Positions 13,201 to 28,344 of a stretch of 64,000 nt of DNA are shown here, in pieces. A model generated the notes under the pieces. It was not told the DNA's origin and searched no databases. It saw only the letters and a program-made list of their open reading frames with translations. Location of the stretch: the NCBI GenBank assembly GCA_016858145.1, contig JAEHOE010000136.1, forward strand, positions 186,001 through 250,000, written 5' to 3'. Source of the stretch: Edaphochlamys debaryana (lineage: Eukaryota > Chlorophyta > Chlorophyceae > Chlamydomonadales). Every line of letters begins with the position of its first letter. Within the stretch, counting starts at the first letter, position 1. Both the position numbers and the translations under genes were made by a program.

Positions 13201-16200
13201 GGCACGTGCACGCCCATACACACACGCTCCGCCCCCTCCTCCCCCCCCTCCCCCCCCCTGTCAGGTCCGCGTCAAGGACCGCTCCGAGCTGCTCGAGGTG
13301 GCCCGCAAGAGGGTCAACCTGGAGGAGCGCCGCGCCTTCATGGACGGAGACAAGCTCATCGCGATCATCAGCGACGCGGCGTCCACGGGCGTGTCGCTGC
13401 ACGCAGACAGGCGGTGAGCGGAGCTGACGGGTTTGGGTTGAGCGTTTGACGGTTAGCGGTTCGAGGTTGGCGGCTGGAGGTGAGCGGACAGGTGGTGAGC
13501 GGAGCGGCTGGTTGTCGGTTGGAGGCCCAAGTAAGCCCCGGCGGATCCAAACCGCCGGAGCGGTTAGCGGTTGGGAGCAGGCAGCAGGCGGTGAGAGGAG
13601 TCAGCACACGGGGGGGGGGGGCGAAAGCGACGATCGGTATCACCGCACAGTCCCGGTCTCTCGGCCCAGGCCCCGGTCCAGATCTTGCGCCATGTGCCCC
13701 TCTCCCCCCCCTGTCCGCCCTCCCCTCTTAGTCACGCCAACCAGCGCCGCCGCTTCCACATCACCCTGGAGCTGTCCTGGTCGGCGGACAAGGTGGGGAC
13801 CTGACCCCGAGGGTTGGGGGCCTCATCACCCCATCCCGTGACACTTCACAGCCACCCACCTTCAACCTCACTCCCACGCCCTTTCCCTTGCTCCCCCTCT
13901 CCCCTCCCCCTCCCCCCCCCAGGCCATCCAGCAGTTCGGCCGCTCCCACCGCTCCAACCAGGCCTCGGCGCCCGTGTACTGCCTGCTGGTGTCCAAGTGC
14001 GGGGGGGAATACAGGTGCGGAAACGGGGAAGAGGAATTGAGGAGGGGCTATAACGGACGGGTCAGAGGGGGAGAGGGGGGCTGAAGCGCCCGTGTACTGC
14101 CTGCTGGTGTCCAAGCGCGGGGGCGAGTACAGGTGAGGGGGGGAGGCGGGGGCGGAGGGGTAACCGTAGAGAGAGGGGCAACGAGAGCCAGGGGCGGTAC
14201 TACTGCAGCCCTGTGCCCTCGCTGCCTGCGGCTAATCCACTGCCATGTGCACCCGCCCCCCTCATCGGTTCTAACCCCTACGGTACCCTGGCGTGCATCC
14301 CTCCGCGTTGCCTCCCCCCACCCCCCAGGTTCGCTGGCTCGGTGGCGCGGCGGCTGCAGAGCCTGGGCGCCCTGCTGCAGGTGGGGTCGGGGGGGTTGGG
14401 ACGGGGGGGTTTCGGGGGCAACAGGGGGTGCCCAGGCGCCTGTACTCCTTGGCCCTCACCCCCCCCCCGTCCCCTCACCCCGCCAACCGTCCTGCCTGCC
14501 CTCCGGCGTCTCCGACCTAACGCCTTTTCGAGTAGCCTGCCCCTATCCCTCCCCTCCCCCCCCCTCCCCCCAGGGCGACCGCAACGCCCTGGGCGCCTCT
14601 CGGGACCTCAAGGCCTTCGACATCACAGGCCCTTGGGGACGGGTGGGTTTGGGGGTGGGGGCGGATGCTAATGCGCTCGGGTTGACTGCGCGTATGTTGT
14701 AAGCATCACGTGAGCTTGCGAGGACGCAGGGGGCCCGGAGAGGCAGGGACACAGCCGAGCCTCGTGCCTCCCTCCCGAGGGGCCTCGTCCGATCCCTTCG
14801 CGAGCTTGTGCCTAAGCCCTAAGCCGCTTCCCATCCCTCCTCCACCGCCCTTCCCCCCCCCCCCCTCAGGCCGCCCTCAAGCAGCTCTACTTTGAGTGCA
14901 GCCACCCCCTGGACGAGCCACAGAAGGGGGTCGTCACGCCCCTGCTGCCCCCCCACCTGCGGGGGGGGCCGGGTGACGCCAAGCGCGCGCCGCGGGGGGT
15001 CGAGGCGCAGGGTGGGTGTATGGCAGGGGGGGGGTGGAAGGGACGCGAGGTGCGAGTCGGAAGGGTAGTTGCCGGCGTGGTAATTCCGGTGCTACCCAAA
15101 TGCTGGCCTCGCGAACCCTTGGGCACATCGCTTCTGCGGCAGGGCAGGGCCCCAGGGGATCGCAGATAGGAGCACCCCACCCCAGTCCTCCACGCCACAC
15201 CCTCCACGGCCCGCCCCCCGGCCCCCCTCCCCTCCGCTGCAGGCTACGGCGGCGCCGGGCCCTCCAACGCGGGGGCCGGGCCCAGCCCGGGCCCCGACGC
15301 CGGCGCGGCGGTTGGCGGCGATGATCTGCCGTACGCCCAGCGGCGGGGCCTCTTCATGGGCTACCTGACCGCCCTGCTCCAGAACGTGGGGCTGGGGGAG
15401 GAGGTGAGGCCCCAAGGGGGGGGGTTAATCAGGGGGGAGGTGTGCAGCTGAGTGGGGCGGAGGGGAACGAGGCCCTAGGAGGCAGCGAGGGAGGTGAGGT
15501 GCAAGGCTCGTGGTGTGGGTCGGCCGACTATGCCCCACTCCCCCCCCCCCAATCTCCCCCTCCCCCAACTTGCCCCCCCCCCCCCCCAGGTCCGCAAGGC
15601 CCAGCCCCGCAATCCCTCCCTGGTGGACACGGGGGAGAAGGGCGAGAAGGGCGTGGAGAAGCTGCTCAACCGCCTGCTGGGCATGCCGCTGCAGGCGAGT
15701 GCCGTACGATGACGTACTTGTACGGCAGATGTACGGCGTCAGGAGTGGGTGTTTCCAGGTGTTCACGGGTTCCCGATCGGTGTTGATTAGCGCTTCTTTC
15801 TTGCCGGTGCGCTCGTCCTCCCCTCCAGGACCAGCAGCGGCTGTTCGACTACCTGTGGCGGTTGATGGAGGCCATCGTACTGCACGCCAAGGCCACGGGG
15901 CTGTACGACTACGGCATTCGCGGGCTGGAGGTACGGCGGGGCACGGCGAAGAGTACGGCCGGGCGGCGCTAGCCCGAACCCATCAATTGTACGACTAAGA
16001 TCTACATCCCAACCCCCGCAGGGCCGGTCCCTCACCATCCAGCGCATCAAGCCCATCTACACCGACCCCAACTCGAGTGAGTGCCGACAGCAGGGTGGGA
16101 TCCAGGGGGTGGGGACCAGGGGCTGGGGGGCGGTCATCTGGGCGCAGCGTGCAGGATGCAGGAAGGCCGAAAGCTACGCATCTCCATCTCCATCTCCCCC

Positions 16201-19200
16201 CGCCCTTTTCCCCCCGCACCCCCCCTCCATCTTACCCCTCCAGACGCCCACGCCTTCTACTCCACGGCGGAGGTGGACCGCACACACACGCATGCACTAA
16301 CACATACACACCTCCCCCCCCGCCCCCTTCCCCCCCCCGCCCCCTTCCCCCCCAGACGCCCACGCCTTCTACTCCACGGCGGAGGTGGACCGCACACACA
16401 CGCATGCACTAACACATACACACCTCCCCCCCCGCCCCCTTCCCCCCCCCCGCCCCCTTCCCCCCCCCCGCCCCCTTCCCCCCCCCCGCCCCCTTCCCCC
16501 CCCCCCGCCCCCTTCCGGCCCCCAGACGCCCACGCCTTCTACTCCACGGTGGAGGTGGACCGGGCGGTGCCGTGGGCCGAGGCCCTGGCCGCCTACCACA
16601 CGGCTCTGGAGCTGGAGCCGCCGCACCTGCGGGGGGGGTGGAGGGGCAGCCGCACGGGGTTCTACGTGGGCAGGGCCGTGGGGTGAGAAGCGTGGGGAGG
16701 GGTGAAGGGGGAGGGAAGGGAGGTGAAAAGGAGGGGTGCGTGTCTTGCTCGATGCATGTGGTCAGCCGGGGGGCCAGTGGGAAGGCAGGGGACAGGGGAG
16801 GGCGTTCAGGGGAGGGGAGGATGCTGGTGATCTGTTCCATGCCCCGACCCCAACCCCAACCCAACCCCACTGTCCCCCCCCAACCCTCACCCCCCAGCAA
16901 CCAGGGCGGCACGGGCAAGCCCCTGGTCCTCCTCGCCACCCCCCTGGCTTCGGAGCGCATGGGCCGGGGCCGCGCAGTCACCTACTTCCGCATCCGCCGG
17001 CCCAACGGCACGGGGCAGCGGGTGAGGGGGGGGGAGGATCGTGGGAGGGTGGGAGGGAGGGGGAGATGGAGGGAGGGAGGGAAGGGGAGACGGAGGGAGG
17101 GAGGGGGAGACGGTGGGAGGCCCAACGGCACGGAGCGGAGGGTGAGGGGGCGGGCGGGGAGGGGCGGCCCGTTCTTGCGGGAAGGAGGGGATGAAAGGAG
17201 GAGGGCGGCAGGACGAGGGGGAGGGAGGGAGAGGCAAGAGGGAGGGAGGCCCAGCCAACGGCACGGAGCGTAGGGTGAGGGTGAGGGCGTGTGTGTGTGT
17301 GCTTGGGGAGGGGGGAGGCAGGGGTCATGGCGAGGCGCCGGGCAGGGGTTCCCCTGCAGGGGAGCAGTACCGGCGGCGTGTCGTCCCGTGCCGCAAGGCC
17401 TAATGCCCAACCAAGCCACCTCTACTGCTGCCACCCGCCGCCCTCAACCCAGGGCGAGCGCTTCACCGACGAGAACCTCTCGGGTTCGTACGACAAGATC
17501 AACCTGCAGGTACGACACGTGATCGCGCCGTACGACGCACACCACCCTTATGCGTCATGCACGGGGGCGGGGGCGGGGCCGGCCGGTGTGTCAGGGTGCC
17601 CAGTTCGTGCTCTCTCACTCTCTCCCCACTCGCCTCCTGCCCTGGCCCCTTCACAGCATGGACTCACCCCACTGCCGCTTCCCCCAGCTCCGCTGCCCTC
17701 CCCGCCTCCTCCTCTCCCTCCACCCCTGCCTTCACAGGGGCGAGCAGCTGTGGCCTTACCGCACATCCGTCTCGCCCATGGTAGCCAGCCACCCCTTCCG
17801 GCTTCCGCTCACCTCCCTTCGGTGCCCTCCCCTGACCCCCTCAGCTGCCCTGCCTTTCCCGTTCCCCTCCCTCCTTCCCTGTCAACCCCCCACCCCCACT
17901 CCCACCTCCTACCTTCCCCCCCGCTCCCACCTCCTACCGACCCCCACCTCTCTCATCTCCCCCCCCCCAGAGGGCCGAGGAGCTGTGGAACTTCTGGGGC
18001 GGTTTCCTGCGCACCCGCTGCATCCACGGCCACAACTGCAAGGCGTAAGAAGGGAGGGTTCGAAAGGAGGGACACGGTTTGGGGGGAGGGGCAGGGAAGC
18101 TGCGCTGACGTGGACTGCAGCGTTGCATCCACGGCCACAACTGCAAGGCGTAGGAAAGGGGGAGGGGCGAGAGGGGCCCGGGAGAGGCTGGGGACGGGCG
18201 CACGAGTTCGGTTGGGGGAGAGGGCCGGGGCAGCTGTGCTGCTGGGGACTGGGGAGGCGAGGGGTCCGCCTCGTGGAGGGGTGGGGCGGGTGGCCGGGCG
18301 GCGCCGGGGCCTGGAAGCGGCGGCACGGGGGCGTCCGTCCGCGTCGCAGTTGTCCAGAGGTTGGAATTGTCCCCTGTCTTTATACCGCGGCGGCACGTCC
18401 TCATACCTCAAACAGTCGACACCTTTGGCCCCCCGCCTGTCCCCACACTTCCTCCCGCCCCCCCAGGCGCAAGAACAACCTGATGTGCTACGCGGGGCAG
18501 TGCGTGGTGAAGCACCACTTCGTGTTCGGTGCGTGGGGGGAGGCGGGGGGTGGAGGGGGTTTGGCGTTGGCGTTGGCGACGGGGAGTTGGCTCACACCCA
18601 CCCCTCCCCCACGCAGGCGCCGTCATCCCCATGTGGTGCCAGCCCCGTGTGTATATGGCACCCTCCCCCTCCCCTGCCTCTACCAACCCCCCTCCCCCCT
18701 TTGGCCCCCTCTCCTCCAACCCCCCTCCCCTCCCCACACAGGCGCCGTCATCCCCATGTGGCGGCAGCTGGCCGAGGTGCTCTCCTCCGCCGCCGCCGAG
18801 CGCCGCCGCCCCTCGGACCTGGCCGGATTCATCGACGACCGGGGGGAGGGGGACGCGGGGGAGGCGTCGTCGGGCGGCGAGGGGGCGGAGGAGGGCGGCA
18901 GCAGGTGGGGGTGGGGGGCTGGGTGGGAGTTGAAGAGGGCGGGGAGAGGGAAGCAGGCTGCAGGCGGGGGCGGGGGGGCGGGCACTCAAACTCAAGCCCC
19001 GCCTCCGTGACTTGACCCTGCCCAAACCCCACTCCTCTCTGCCCCCAGGCGAGGCCGCGGCCGCCCCAGGGCCCGCCGCTGGCCGCCCTGCCTCCGGGTC
19101 CTGGCGCGCCTCACGCCCGCAGCGGCGGAGGCGGTGCAGGCGGCGGGGCTGCGCCTCACGACGACAGCGCCGCCGGCAGCTGCCGCCGCCGCCGGAGGCG

Positions 19201-19475
19201 CGGCCGGGGCCCTGGTGGTGGCGGGCGCCGCCGCGGGGGCGGCAGCCGCCGGAGCGGCGGCCGCAGCCGGGGCGGGAGGGGGGGGAGCGGGGGGAGGAGG
19301 GGGCGGTGCTCACCACTCGGTGGAGCTGTCGTTCGTGGGGCTGGACCTCAAGGGCCACGTGGCGGACGTGCTGATGGGCCGCATGCTGACGGAGGCGGCG
19401 GAGGCGCGGCAGCGGCGCGACGGCGGCGCGGCAGCGGGTGGAGGCGGCGGAGGCGCGGGCGGAGCCTACGGCTGA
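1252..19475 (+). CDS. FGT1: Strawberry-notch / FORGETTER1 homolog, DExH helicase-like chromatin protein with PHD finger (many exons)
   Basis: Exon-by-exon peptides follow the Strawberry-notch/FGT1 family in order. They include YKPAK...[14 protein letters not shown] (1490-1792); the Walker A exon [16 protein letters not shown] (about 2692-2836); [10 protein letters not shown] (3841); the DExH box [12 protein letters not shown] (4694-4838); [31 protein letters not shown]; and ELDDFISSP. Next come an Ala/acidic insert (8581-9605), a C4HC3 PHD finger with an inserted acidic loop (10761-11074), an AT-hook KRRGRPPK (about 12096), [23 protein letters not shown], the motif-VI-like [12 protein letters not shown] (13921), [38 protein letters not shown] and [10 protein letters not shown]. 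The C-terminus ends at TAG... downstream of [15 protein letters not shown], with the stop at 19473-19475. In Arabidopsis FGT1 works with chromatin remodellers in heat-stress memory; nuclear action here is inferred. The first exon is uncertain. An ATG at 1252 opens [13 protein letters not shown] and ends at a GTGAGC donor, but the same frame is open from an ATG at 1051. Many exon ends are duplicated in the neighbouring introns (see findings). Confidence 0.85.
1968..2050. repeat. Pyrimidine minisatellite in FGT1 intron
   Basis: About six imperfect tandem copies of a 14-base unit of the type ctaccccctcccct lie in the intron between the VETATLASV exon and the DLLDSGALS exon, just upstream of the acceptor at 2078. 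They could act as an extended polypyrimidine tract. Confidence 0.7.
3600..3680. repeat. TTCCGATTCCAG hexamer-based tandem repeat in FGT1 intron
   Basis: Six-base units ttccga and ttccag alternate through about 80 bases. One frame would read as a Ser/Asp run, but the family has nothing equivalent here, and an acceptor (ccccccag) follows just before GAPMPSSH. I read it as intronic. Confidence 0.7.
10285..10675 (+). repeat. 113-bp tandem repeat, four copies, of an FGT1 exon end plus its donor
   Basis: The exon end encoding [12 protein letters not shown] and its GTGAGG donor, followed by a stretch of intron, occurs four times at a 113-base period (starts near 10288, 10401, 10514, 10627). The last copy has ENGQ and a GTGGGG donor. 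Because 113 is not a multiple of three and no acceptor precedes copies 2-4, only one donor can be used. Copies 2-4 are therefore most likely intronic decoys. Confidence 0.85.
11724..11750 (+). repeat. Uninterrupted run of about 27 G in FGT1 intron
   Basis: An unbroken G run sits within a longer G-rich tract (about 11705-11753) in the intron after the EDPIDLDG exon. Such a tract could fold as a G-quadruplex in the transcript and is also prone to sequencing error, so its exact length is uncertain. Confidence 0.8.
13061..13300 (+). repeat. 99-bp tandem triplication of an acceptor plus exon start in FGT1
   Basis: A pyrimidine tract, a TGTCAG acceptor and the exon start encoding [14 protein letters not shown] occur three times at an exact 99-base period (exon starts 13067, 13166, 13265). 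Only the third copy continues into [22 protein letters not shown], which the family requires. Since 99 is a multiple of three and the intervening sequence is open, reading through would add 33-residue proline-rich repeats. Confidence 0.85.
14085..14133 (+). repeat. Duplicated exon end with donor in FGT1 intron
   Basis: About 48 bases encoding [15 protein letters not shown] and ending in a GTGAGG donor repeat the exon end at 13967-14013, which uses GTGCGG. The second copy follows the first by about 117 bases, within the intron. Confidence 0.8.
16241..16560 (+). repeat. Triplicated acceptor/exon start and C-rich 18-mers in FGT1
   Basis: A CAG acceptor followed by bases encoding AHAFYST.EVDR occurs at 16244, 16356 and 16526. 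The first two copies run into a CA-repeat-like stretch (cacacacacgcatgcac). Only the third continues into the conserved exon [20 protein letters not shown]. Between copies two and three lie about five units of an 18-base C-rich repeat. Confidence 0.85.
17000..17280 (+). repeat. Three copies of an FGT1 exon end with donor
   Basis: The exon end cccaacggcacggggcag plus its GTGAGG donor (about 17022) recurs near 17119 and 17254 as ccaacggcacggagcg followed by GTGAGG. The copies are separated by G/A-rich minisatellite-like sequence. Confidence 0.8.
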
Positions 19476-20662
19476 GGAGCGGAGGGTGTGTGAGGAGGTG
19501 GGGGAGAGGCAGGGAGAGGTGGAGGGGTTGGGGAGGATGCAGGGGCGGTGGGGGCGGGCTTGGGTGAAGAGTGCGCGGGCGGACGGGGCTTGGCCGCGTT
19601 GAGCCATGCGAGCCTGGGCCGCTGGGCTTGAGAGGAGCCTTCTTGGGCTGAGACCTGTGCTCGCCCCGTGGGGGTGGGGTCGCTCCGTCGCCTCCTTGTC
19701 TCACGCACGGGCGGTACCCTGGCGTGTGCGGGGATCGGGCTGTACTCTTGTGCAGGTGGCTGGGCGCTGAGTATTATTGGTTGGTGTACACATAAGCTCG
19801 TGGCTGCGGAGGAAGGATTGTATAGGCCTGCACTGGTGTCGGTTCGCGGGGTGTACGACACGGCGACGCCCGCTGGGCTTACGCGCCGGGGGCTTTGCCC
19901 GAAACCCCGAGCCGGGGGCGCAGGCTGCCGGTCGAGTTGAGGCCGAGGGGGGAAGAGTCAGGAACGTCCAGCTACCGGACGCCGTCAAAATCATGCTGGA
20001 CTTCGACGAGCGCGGCGAGGCCCTAGGATTCTAGGCCCAACGGAGTTAGGGGGTGACCGAAATCGAGCCGTGTCGGACATCATGGGCGTGGGCAAGGACC
20101 CGATGTTACTTAGCATTGGATCCTTGAGTATTTGTGGATTAGCGTCAGATCCTGGGGGGACACCGAAGCTTGGGGAGACACAGAAGCCACGCTACTCTGG
20201 TAATCGTCAATACCACCCCTGGCCCAGATTGTTTCTCTGCGGCTCTGGCACAAGGAATAAGGTCACATTCAAGGCACATTCCTGCTGCCGCCGCCAGCCA
20301 AGCAGACACCCGTCGGTCTCATGCCACCACACTCCTCATCTTGCACCTCTCGTCGTATTGTACATGACGGACGTTGCCGCAAGGCCTGTTCGCCGACAAC
20401 GCAGCCGTGCACCCACATCAGCACCTCTTCCCTGCCGTCGACCTTCGGATGAGCTACGTGTCGTTTCGTTCCAGGTGCGTGGGGATCTCAGCAGGTCACA
20501 GCGCAAGTTCCAAATACTGGCAGCCACAGCCACACCACCTCGGTGCTCCGGACTTCATCTCCTGATATCTACGCCCTCCTGCACCCGGCCGCCATCTGCC
20601 CTCCACCCCACAAGCCCCTCTCAGCACTCCCACGCTCACCCACTCCCTCCCTCGCTCCCCAC

Positions 20663-22966
20663 CTACTTGCTCACTGGCACCGGCGCGCCCTCCACCGCCC
20701 CCGCCCCCGCCCCCGCCCCCGCCTCCACACCCGCCCCCGCCCCCGCCGCCAGCGCCGCGCCGCCACCTACGCCACCCGCCGCCGCCGCCCCCCCCTCGTC
20801 CGGCGAGGCCACCAGCCAGGAGCAGGCGGTGCCCGCCACGCAGGCGCCCAGGTCCCCCACCCCGCCCAGGCAGCGGGCCGTGCAGCTGTTCATGAACACG
20901 CGGCCGCCGCAGCAGCTGTGGGGGAGCACGTGCGGGCGGGGAGGGGGGCGGAGTGGCAGGGAGGAGAAAGGGCGGGGAGGGTTAAGGGGAGGGTGAGGAT
21001 CTGAGGAAGGGGGTGAATCTGAAGGTGAGGGTACCCGAGTGCAGGGTGGTCGGTGGGGGCCCTTGCGGGTGGGGGGTTGATCGACGTGAAGGTAAGGTGG
21101 AGCGGTAATGCGGCAAGCAAGGCCCCTGCCCAGACTGCTGAGAGCGGGTCCAGCGGTACCGTACTCACACGGGGGCCCACAGCGGCTGACAGGCGCAGGA
21201 CGCGGGCGCCTGCTCCGGCGGGGCGGACTGCTGGGGACAGAAGGGGCGCATGGCGGCAGGACGGGTCGGGGGCAGCCGAGTCAGACGAGGGCCACACAAG
21301 CAGGGCTTCCGGAGCTGAGCTTTGAGGGGAGCAGGCAACTGAACGCCGTGGCCTTGGGGCCCAAGAGCGTAGTGCGGGGCCGCCCTGGGATTTTGTGGAG
21401 AGTCCGCAGACCCACGCACCTGCAGCCTCTGGGCACGGACTTCCAGGGGCGGCGGCGCGGCGGCCGCCGCCGCCCGCGCTGCCGCCGTCGCCGCCTCCAC
21501 GCCCCCCGCGGCTGCCGCGGCCAGACTCCCGGCACCGCCCGCCAGCCCCGGCAGCAGCGGGCCTGCGTCTCCGCACGCGCCCTCGACGCAGGTGCTCGAC
21601 ACTTCCCCGTGGCAGGACACGGCCCGGCACAGGCTGCGGTAGGAGGTGCGGCCGCGGCAGCACACGGGTCGCTCCGCGCCGCTGGGTGGGGGTGCGGTGG
21701 GGGAGCCGCACACGGCCGCGCATGCCTGCTCGATCTGCTGTTGTCGCTGCGCGGAGGCGGGGCCTGCGGGGTGCCGGAGGTAGGGTGAGGCGGCCGACGT
21801 ACACATTTCAGTGGCGTGTTCGTTGTGATGCAGGATGTACGGCAAAGGCCTGCAGGGGGGTTTATGGACCAGGCCGAGGGCGGGAGGCGGGGCCGGCGGA
21901 TGCACGGCTGTGGGGAGCCCAGGTCGGCGGGTGCTCACCGCCGGGCGTGGAGCGGGCGGCTGATGCGAGCGCAGGGTCCGCGGGCGCAACGCCAGCGGCG
22001 CCTGCCGCCCCTGCTGCGGTGCGTGCTGCGCGTGAGGAGGTGTCGTACCGGGTCTCCAGGTCCCGGGCCATGTCCAGGAGGCCTGCAATGGTGGCGGAGC
22101 GCGAGGGGGGTCTTCAGGTATGGACCACGGATGGTAGGCGCCGGTACGGTCGATTGCCAAGCGGTCGAGGCCACAGGGGGAATGGCGGCGCCGGCCGTAG
22201 CACGCAGGCCCCAACACACACTCTCTTCATGTGGCCCGGACCCACCGGAGTCACCGGACCCACCGGACGTGAAGCGGTTGGCCAGATCCGTCAGGCCCCC
22301 GCTGCTGGACGCACCCTGGCGGTCCCGGCTGCCGCTGCCGCCGCCGCCGCCGCCGCCCAGGAGGTCGCTGACAATGGAGCTACCCGTCCGGGTGCCCCCG
22401 GCCCCGCCGCCGCCGCTGGCGCTAGCGCTGCCGCTGGTGCTGGCGCTGCCGCTGGCGGGTCGACCCAGGGCGGCGGAGAGGTCGAATGGCGGCATGGGAC
22501 CGACCTGCTGCGCGGCCGCCTCGAGGAAGGGGAACTCAAAGCCCAGGCCGCCGGCCGGCTGCTGCTGGGCAGGTTGCGGCGCGGGCTGCTGGACCGGCGG
22601 GGGCTGCAGGGGCGGCCGCTGCGCAGCGAGCGCTGATGTGAAGACGGGGCTGGGGCCGGCAGCGGTGGCGGAGGCGGGGGCGGGGGCGGGGGTAGGCTGC
22701 GGCGGCTGCAGCTGCGCCCTGCCCAGGGAGGCGTAGGCCAGGAGCAGAGCGAGGCCCAGGACGAGGCCGGGGCCTAGCAGGGCGGAGGAGGAGAGGGCGC
22801 GGCGCCTGGCTGACGGCGTGGTGCTGGCACCGGCACCGCCAGGGGCAGCGGCGGTTGGCTCACGACCCGCCGCACCGGGCTGGGGGCCCTCAAGGGCGGC
22901 TGCGGCGGCAGCGGCGGCGCCCGGGGCTGACCGACCCCGGGGCCGAGCGGGTCGCCGCGCGACCAT
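20663..22966 (-). CDS. Membrane-anchored protein with two Kazal-like cysteine modules
   Basis: Five exons join with consistent phase: 22966 to about 22250, 22082-21939, 21763-21420, a short exon near 21228-21165, and 20915-20663. The N-terminus is basic/Ala-rich, then a hydrophobic segment (roughly residues 63-83, LLGPGLVLGLALLLAYASL) looks like a signal anchor. A Pro/Gln/Gly/Ser-rich region follows. Exon 3 holds CAAVC...ERPVCCRGRTSYRSLCRAVSC...CVEGAC. The junction of exons 4 and 5 creates CACQPLWAPVCCGGRVF followed by MNSCTARC...CVAGTAC. Both modules resemble the Kazal serine-protease-inhibitor pattern C-x-C-x(n)-PVC-x-GR-x(2-5)-C-x(3)-C, with an extra Cys (PVCC). The protein ends in an Ala/Gly-rich tail. 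A type II membrane or secreted inhibitor role is inference; no family search was run. Exon 1 has two equivalent GGTGGGT donors. Confidence 0.7.
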
Positions 22967-24437
22967 GGATGGAAGGGGCGGGTGGGCTTAAGCGGGGTGC
23001 AGAGGGGGTGGATGGGACACCCAGGGATGCCGGTAGGAACTGGAGACGCGCGTGCGGTGGGGCTTGGTCAGGGATGCTGCTGCTGGATGGAGTGAGGGCT
23101 GTCCTGGGGAGACGAGGTGGTATTATCAAGCGCGGCGTGATGGACAGGTGCCTGACGGGGCAGCGACGGGGCCCCATCGCGTGAAGTCTGAGAGACGCGA
23201 TCGGGGGCGAAGCTGCTCGCACGGCTGGACCTAGCCCGGCTCCGTGCAGGCAAACATGAGAGGGCGGGGTCGCTGAGGGCGCCGGTTGTGCGGTTGAGCG
23301 CGCTTACACAGCGTGGGGAACTCGGTCCCAACATCACAGTCCTTCGCCCACATGTGCGCAGCGTGGGTGCAGGGGGCTTCATAGCGGCAGCGGCGAAGGG
23401 AGATAGAGTTGGGGGGGATGGAGTACCACGAACCCACGCACACGTCACAGCGGCCGCGAGTGTAAGAGAAAGAGTAAGAGTAAGATAGAAATGGAGATCA
23501 AGGAATCCGGGCCCCAGCAAGAAAGGCCGCAAAGCACGCCACACCGCTCACACCTAAGGACCGCCTCCAGCGCCTATCAGGCGTTCTTCCACGCACGACC
23601 CAGACTTAGACCCCGCGTTGCCTGCATTGCTTGTACGTCCGTGCGACGTGTTAGATAGTCCAAGAGAGACAGGCGCGCATGCTCGAAGGACCTACGCAGT
23701 CCCACCCCCACGCCACCGCACCCTCCCACACACCCCAGCCCGGCACCAGCCAGGCCCAAAGCATGAATCTTGCGCCCTCCTGCTGCTTGCAGGCCCCCTG
23801 CCGGTTGCCACCCTCTCGTTATACCCTGCTCTACCCCGCCACCCACACCTCCGCCGACCGAGCGGAGCCCTTCCCTTCCGCCCACCGTGTCGAGGTTGGG
23901 CTGAGGCCCCACGCCCAGCTCACCAGCTCCAGACCCCCCATGCATCCCTCCCCCACGCCTCCGCTCCTCAATGCTGTTGAGAGTCGCGCAGTAGAAAGGA
24001 GTCACGCGTCTACGGCCCCGGAACCCTGGCCCAATGACCCAAGTTGGGGCCAAGCCAGTCCGGCCGCCCGGGCGCAATTAGGTCGCTCAAGTGGGTCACG
24101 TGCGCGCCGCCAGCCATTGCTTCCTAATCACGATCCATGCATGGATTGAACCATTTGGGCAGGATTTGGGGATCCAGATCCTGTCAACCCCGCATCCCAT
24201 TAAGTAGTGTCGCCAAGCGCGGTCGCCTAGTCTGGCGCTGACGCGGCTCCAGTGCAGAGGCGTGCGGAGCCCCGGGCCCACGTGTCCTCTTGAAGCTCAG
24301 CCCGTGCCTTGGGCAAGCCGCCGCTTGGCACGCGCTGCCCTCGGCACAGACCACAGCTCCCCGCAGGCCCCTCCACCTCCGCCTGCGCCCGTGCACGCGC
24401 CGCCGCCCAGTCAACCGCGGCCCTGAGGGGCCCCGCC
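22967..24437. other. Intergenic between two minus-strand genes; no gene seen
   Basis: This holds the 5' flank of the Kazal-like gene and the 3' flank of the kinase gene. GC content is lower than in neighbouring exons. The minus strand carries a TGTAA near 23306 (ttaca on plus), over 1 kb past the kinase stop. No supported coding exon was found. Confidence 0.5.
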
Positions 24438-28332
<3,895 letters not shown>

Positions 28333-28344
28333 TTACTTGTTCTT

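Noticed and set aside
19777..20034. Plus frame ending NVQLPDAVKIMLDFDERGEALGF after the FGT1 stop
   Set aside because: The last 25 residues look coding-like, but there is no splice link to FGT1, no start and no recognised family. It may be a stray fragment.
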